Below, one piece after another: positions 33,228-36,429 of a stretch of DNA of 36,429 bases. The position numbers were made by a program, and so were the translations under genes. This DNA comes from Candidatus Parcubacteria bacterium (lineage in GTDB: Bacteria > Patescibacteriota > Minisyncoccia > JACPXH01). Position 1 is the first letter of the stretch. Every line of letters starts with the position of its first letter. Under the pieces are notes generated by a model, which saw nothing but the letters and a program-made list of their open reading frames with translations, did not search any database and had not been told where the DNA came from. The stretch spans positions 1 to 36,429 of the forward strand of contig JACPXH010000002.1 in assembly GCA_016196625.1 (NCBI GenBank). The letters are read 5' to 3'.

Positions 33228-33247
33228 CCATCCGCCGCTACCGCATC
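33228..33247. repeat. 20-bp direct repeat, copy B (at infC 5' end)
   Basis: CCATCCGCCGCTACCGCATC. Confidence 0.95.
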
Positions 33248-33739
33248 AACAAAGAAATAACCGCGCCGCAGGTGCGCCTGATTAAAGAGGACGGCACGCA
33301 GGTTGGCGTCGTCCCCTTTGAAGAAGCCGCAACCATGGCGCGCGCAACCGGGCTTGACCTCATTGAGATCGCGCCTACGGCCAACCCGCCGGTGGTCAAA
33401 CTCGTTGACTACGGCAAATTCCTCTACCAAGAGGGCAAGACCGAGCGCAAGCAGCGCGCCAAGGCCAAAGGCGGAGAGATTAAAGGCGTGCGGATTACAC
33501 TGCGCATCTCGGCCCACGACCTTGCGCACAAGGTAAGGCAAGCCGAGAAGTTCCTGGGGGGAGGCAACAAAGTGCGCGTGGAACTCGTCATGCGGGGCCG
33601 CGAAAAGTACCAGTTTCAGGATCGCGCCCGCGCCCACCTTGAGGCATTCATGCAACAGATTGCGATCCCCACGGTCGTCGAGCAACCGCCGAAAAAGTAT
33701 CCTCGGGGGATCGCGGCCACGATTGCGAAGAAGCCGTGA
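33230..33739 (+). CDS. infC: Translation initiation factor IF-3, probable AUC start
   Basis: [I/M]RRYRINKEITAPQVRLIKEDGTQVGVVPFEEAATMARATGLDLIEIAPTANPPVVKLVDYGKFLYQ; frame is closed by TAA upstream with no ATG/GTG/TTG before RRYRINKEI. Confidence 0.9.
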   Translation: MRRYRINKEITAPQVRLIKEDGTQVGVVPFEEAATMARATGLDLIEIAPTANPPVVKLVDYGKFLYQEGKTERKQRAKAKGGEIKGVRITLRISAHDLAHKVRQAEKFLGGGNKVRVELVMRGREKYQFQDRARAHLEAFMQQIAIPTVVEQPPKKYPRGIAATIAKKP

Positions 33740-33858
33740 TCAGTCTTTAGCTATCAGTTCATGGTTGTGGTCTTCAGGTATCGGTTTCAGTCCGCGGACA
33801 TCTGGCCACCGACAACCGAAACTGCGAACTGACAACCAACAACCAATCAACGAAAGGC

Positions 33859-34044
33859 ATGAAATCCCGTAAATCAATCCTTAAACGATTCAAGATCACC
33901 CGGCGCGGCAAGTTCATCCGCCGGCCATCCGGCCAGGACCACTTCAACGCGAAAGAGTCCGCGCCCGCGAAATCGCGCAAGCGCGGGAAGTTCGCCGCTG
34001 CCGCGGCGGATGCAAAAGCGTTACGGCAACACCTCAACCGATAA
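33859..34044 (+). CDS. rpmI: 50S ribosomal protein L35
   Basis: MKSRKSILKRFKITRRGKFIRRPSGQDHFNAKES; between infC and rplT. Confidence 0.9.
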   Translation: MKSRKSILKRFKITRRGKFIRRPSGQDHFNAKESAPAKSRKRGKFAAAAADAKALRQHLNR

Positions 34045-34150
34045 TGACTAATTCCTAATTTCTAATGACTAATCAATGTCGAATGCCAAAATGTTTAATG
34101 CCTAACAAGAAAAATAGTCATTAGTCATTCGACATTAGTAATTAGGCATT
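34045..34150. repeat. AT-rich interspersed repeat with inverted arms
   Basis: attcctaatttctaatgactaatcaatgtcgaatg ... agtcattagtcattcgacattagtaattaggcatt; similar wording at 36045-36115. Confidence 0.7.
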
Positions 34151-34158
34151 CTTAACTT

Positions 34159-34515
34159 ATGCCCCGAGTCAAACGCGGCGTCATCGCCCACAAGAGACGC
34201 GAAAACATTCTCCGCTACACCAAAGGCTACCGCTGGAGCCGCAAGTCAAAAGAACGCGCCGCCAAAGAAGCGCTCGTGCACGCCTGGAAGTACGCGTTCC
34301 GCGACCGGCGCAAGAAAAAAGGCGAGTTCCGCAAACTCTGGCAGGTCCGAATCAACGCGGCCAGCCGCGCCCACGGTCTCCCCTACCGTTTGCTCATCTC
34401 CGGGCTCAAGAAAGCCGACGTAGTTCTGGATCGCAAATCGCTGGCCGAACTCGCCCAAAGCCACCCCGAAACATTCGCTTACGTGGTTGAACTCGCCAAA
34501 AAGTCTCTCCCGTAA
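34159..34515 (+). CDS. rplT: 50S ribosomal protein L20
   Basis: MPRVKRGVIAHKRRENILRYTKGYRWSRKSKERAAKEALVHAWKYAFRDRRKKKGEFRKLWQVRINAASRAHGL. Confidence 0.96.
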   Translation: MPRVKRGVIAHKRRENILRYTKGYRWSRKSKERAAKEALVHAWKYAFRDRRKKKGEFRKLWQVRINAASRAHGLPYRLLISGLKKADVVLDRKSLAELAQSHPETFAYVVELAKKSLP

Positions 34516-34859
34516 ACAGCGACCAACGCCACAATGGCGCCGAGCGCATCGAACCCCACGTCCCGCCACGCCCCTTCGCGGCCGGAGATGAAAGTTTGGT
34601 GCCACTCGTCCGACAGCGCGTAGATCACCGCAAACACCAAAGCGCCCGCCAGGGCGTTTTTAGGTTTGACACTTTCGGCTTTGAACGCGCGCCCAAGCAG
34701 CCACGCCAAGACGCCGAACTCAACCATGTGCGCAACCTTGCGCAGAAAGAAGTCCTGCTCGAGACCAGAGTGCGCATCAGGCGTACTAGAAATGATAAAA
34801 ATGAGGCCGGCCCACAATAAAACCAGCCCCCACGCCTCAAGCCGCCTACCGGAGGGCAT
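34479..34859 (-). CDS. VanZ-like family membrane protein
   Basis: LVLLWAGLIFIISSTP...RKVAHMVEFGVLAWLLGRAF...VFAVIYALSDEWHQTFISGREGAWRDVGFDALGAI. Confidence 0.88.
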   Translation of the reverse strand: MPSGRRLEAWGLVLLWAGLIFIISSTPDAHSGLEQDFFLRKVAHMVEFGVLAWLLGRAFKAESVKPKNALAGALVFAVIYALSDEWHQTFISGREGAWRDVGFDALGAIVALVAVYGRDFLASSTT

Positions 34860-35586
34860 AACCGGGCAGAATAACGATGAAAATTCCCGCAACGAGGAGC
34901 AAGCTTTCAATAAGGGCGTGTTTGAAGCCCACGTTTTTATGCAGCTCCGGGATAAGATCGGCGGTGGCAATGTAGATGAAGGTGCCGGCGACAAGGGCAA
35001 TGAGGGGACCGATGACCGGCGCAAAGGCGCTGCCAAAGAGCGCCGCAACCACCGCGCCCACCACGGTCATGAGCGAAGCGAAAACAGTCCAGCCCACGAC
35101 CGCTCTTTTGCCCATGCCGCTTGAGAGTAAAATCGCCACGTCTGATCCCTCGCGTGGGATTTCGTGGAGGATGACGGCGAACGTAGTGAGCGCCCCCACG
35201 GCCGGTGCGGCGAGAAAACTTACTCCTATGCCCACCCCGTCAATGAAGTTATGTAGGCTGTCGCCAAAGATGATCAGCGGGCGGACCGCGTGGCGCTCGC
35301 AGCGCTCATCGTGGCAGTGATACCACACGAGCAACTTTTCCAGAAGAAACGAGCCGGCGATGCCGCCGAGCACCAGCGCAAAAATTCTGCTGGCCGGGAC
35401 AGTCTCGAGCGCTTCGGGCACTAAATCCAAAAACGCCACTCCCAACAACGCTCCGGCGGCGAGCGAAAGAAAGTAATGGCTGACGCGCTTCACCCACTCG
35501 GCTCGGGCAACGAGGGCAAAACTGGCCGCGAGCGAAACCAGCGCCTCAAGGGAGCTGAAAACGAATGCGAGGAGCAACGCGCTCAT
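34846..35586 (-). CDS. ZIP-family metal transporter
   Basis: FLSLAAGALLGVAFLDLVPEALE, GDSLHNFIDGVGIGVSFL, AVILHEIPREGSDVAILLSSG. Confidence 0.9.
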   Translation of the reverse strand: MSALLLAFVFSSLEALVSLAASFALVARAEWVKRVSHYFLSLAAGALLGVAFLDLVPEALETVPASRIFALVLGGIAGSFLLEKLLVWYHCHDERCERHAVRPLIIFGDSLHNFIDGVGIGVSFLAAPAVGALTTFAVILHEIPREGSDVAILLSSGMGKRAVVGWTVFASLMTVVGAVVAALFGSAFAPVIGPLIALVAGTFIYIATADLIPELHKNVGFKHALIESLLLVAGIFIVILPGYALR

Positions 35587-36035
35587 AGCGATGTTCCGGC
35601 GGGGTGGGCATTCAAGAAATTCTCTACGCCCATAAGCAATGTTTTGCCGTTCTTGAAGGTCAGTCGCCTCAACGCTGCAGCATAAGGCAACCACACAAAA
35701 CCAATGTGCTCTGGCGAGAGCTTGACCGCGGCTGTTTTCGTGCGCGCGACGCGGAACGCAACAAACTTGAGCACCGTTTTGCCGTCTGGATTACGGAAGA
35801 AAAGTCGCAGCGTTTCACGAAAACCGGAGATAAATTCTATCTCGACAATCCCTGTTTCTTCTGCCACCTCCCGCCGAATTGCCGCCTCAGTCGTTTCGCC
35901 TTTATCGAGGTGTCCCTTTGTAAAATCCCAGTGAAATCCCCCGCCCTTGCGCTTGCCGTACTGCAACAACAAATACAGGCGCTGGCCGCCTTGTCCACGA
36001 AAGATAACCGCTCCGGCTGAACGTTCAACGGGCAT
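35583..36035 (-). CDS. NUDIX hydrolase
   Basis: GHLDKGETTEAAIRREVAEETGI (Nudix box). Confidence 0.93.
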   Translation of the reverse strand: MPVERSAGAVIFRGQGGQRLYLLLQYGKRKGGGFHWDFTKGHLDKGETTEAAIRREVAEETGIVEIEFISGFRETLRLFFRNPDGKTVLKFVAFRVARTKTAAVKLSPEHIGFVWLPYAAALRRLTFKNGKTLLMGVENFLNAHPAGTSL

Positions 36036-36126
36036 ACCAGATAAATGTCTAATTTCTAAATCCTAATGCCAAATTTCGATATTCGTCGTTGGGCATTAGG
36101 AATTCGTCATTCTAGGGCTTTTATGT

Positions 36127-36429
36127 TCACTTAAGAAGTTTCAGCATCTGTGCTAATGGTCTCGCGTTAATCACGTCTTTCTGTTCTGCCCATCCGCGCC
36201 GGGCCTGGCCGATACCGTACTCCAGATTGGCGAAGTGGCGCGGGCTGTGCCCGTCGGAATCAATCGCAATCTTAACTCCGGCCGCGACTGCTTGACGCAC
36301 ATACTCGCCCGAAAGATCGAGCCGCGCGGGGTCCGCGTCAATCTCGAGAACCGTCCTGGTCTGCTTGGCGACGGCGATTATAGCCGCGAGGTCAACGTCG
36401 TAGGCCTTGCGCCGGCCCAAGAGCCGACC
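36127..36429 (-). CDS. PHP-domain C-terminus, PolX-like (truncated by window end)
   Basis: GRRKAYDVDLAAIIAVAKQTRTVLEIDADPARLDLSGEYVRQAVAAGVKIAIDSDGHSPRHFANLEYGIGQARRGWAEQKDVINARPL. Confidence 0.8.
   Translation of the reverse strand, partial: GRLLGRRKAYDVDLAAIIAVAKQTRTVLEIDADPARLDLSGEYVRQAVAAGVKIAIDSDGHSPRHFANLEYGIGQARRGWAEQKDVINARPLAQMLKLLK

Overview
A 36.4 kb bacterial window with gene content and repeat style resembling a Patescibacteria/CPR (Parcubacteria-like) genome; the lineage is an inference. Most of it is housekeeping: tgt, tsaC, a purN-like gene, leuS, tatD, metG, glyS, recO, ileS, argS, smpB-ssrA, infC-rpmI-rplT, a polX-like 3' end, and several membrane or hydrolase genes. The main accessory system is a complete-looking diversity-generating retroelement (DGR) at about 22.4-25.2 kb. 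It has a reverse transcriptase, an Avd-like four-helix-bundle gene on the opposite strand, a 106-bp template repeat (TR), and a target gene whose 3' end carries a 106-bp variable repeat (VR). Nine of the ten TR/VR mismatches fall at template adenines. Other points of interest: (i) an isoleucyl-tRNA synthetase with an apparently intact histidine-phosphatase domain inserted in it; (ii) palindromic or low-complexity repeats inserted in frame in tgt, leuS, tatD and ileS; (iii) a hicBA pair flanked by 20-bp direct repeats at the infC 5' end, with hicA carrying TGA where a conserved Gly is expected; (iv) infC with no canonical start codon and a likely AUC start; (v) an AT-rich xre + threonine aldolase island between ~150-bp inverted repeats, next to a LAGLIDADG gene and a tRNA 3'-half; (vi) two AbiEii-type modules flanking a dead TrmB-like regulator. 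All calls were made by reading the sequence; no database searches or computations were run.
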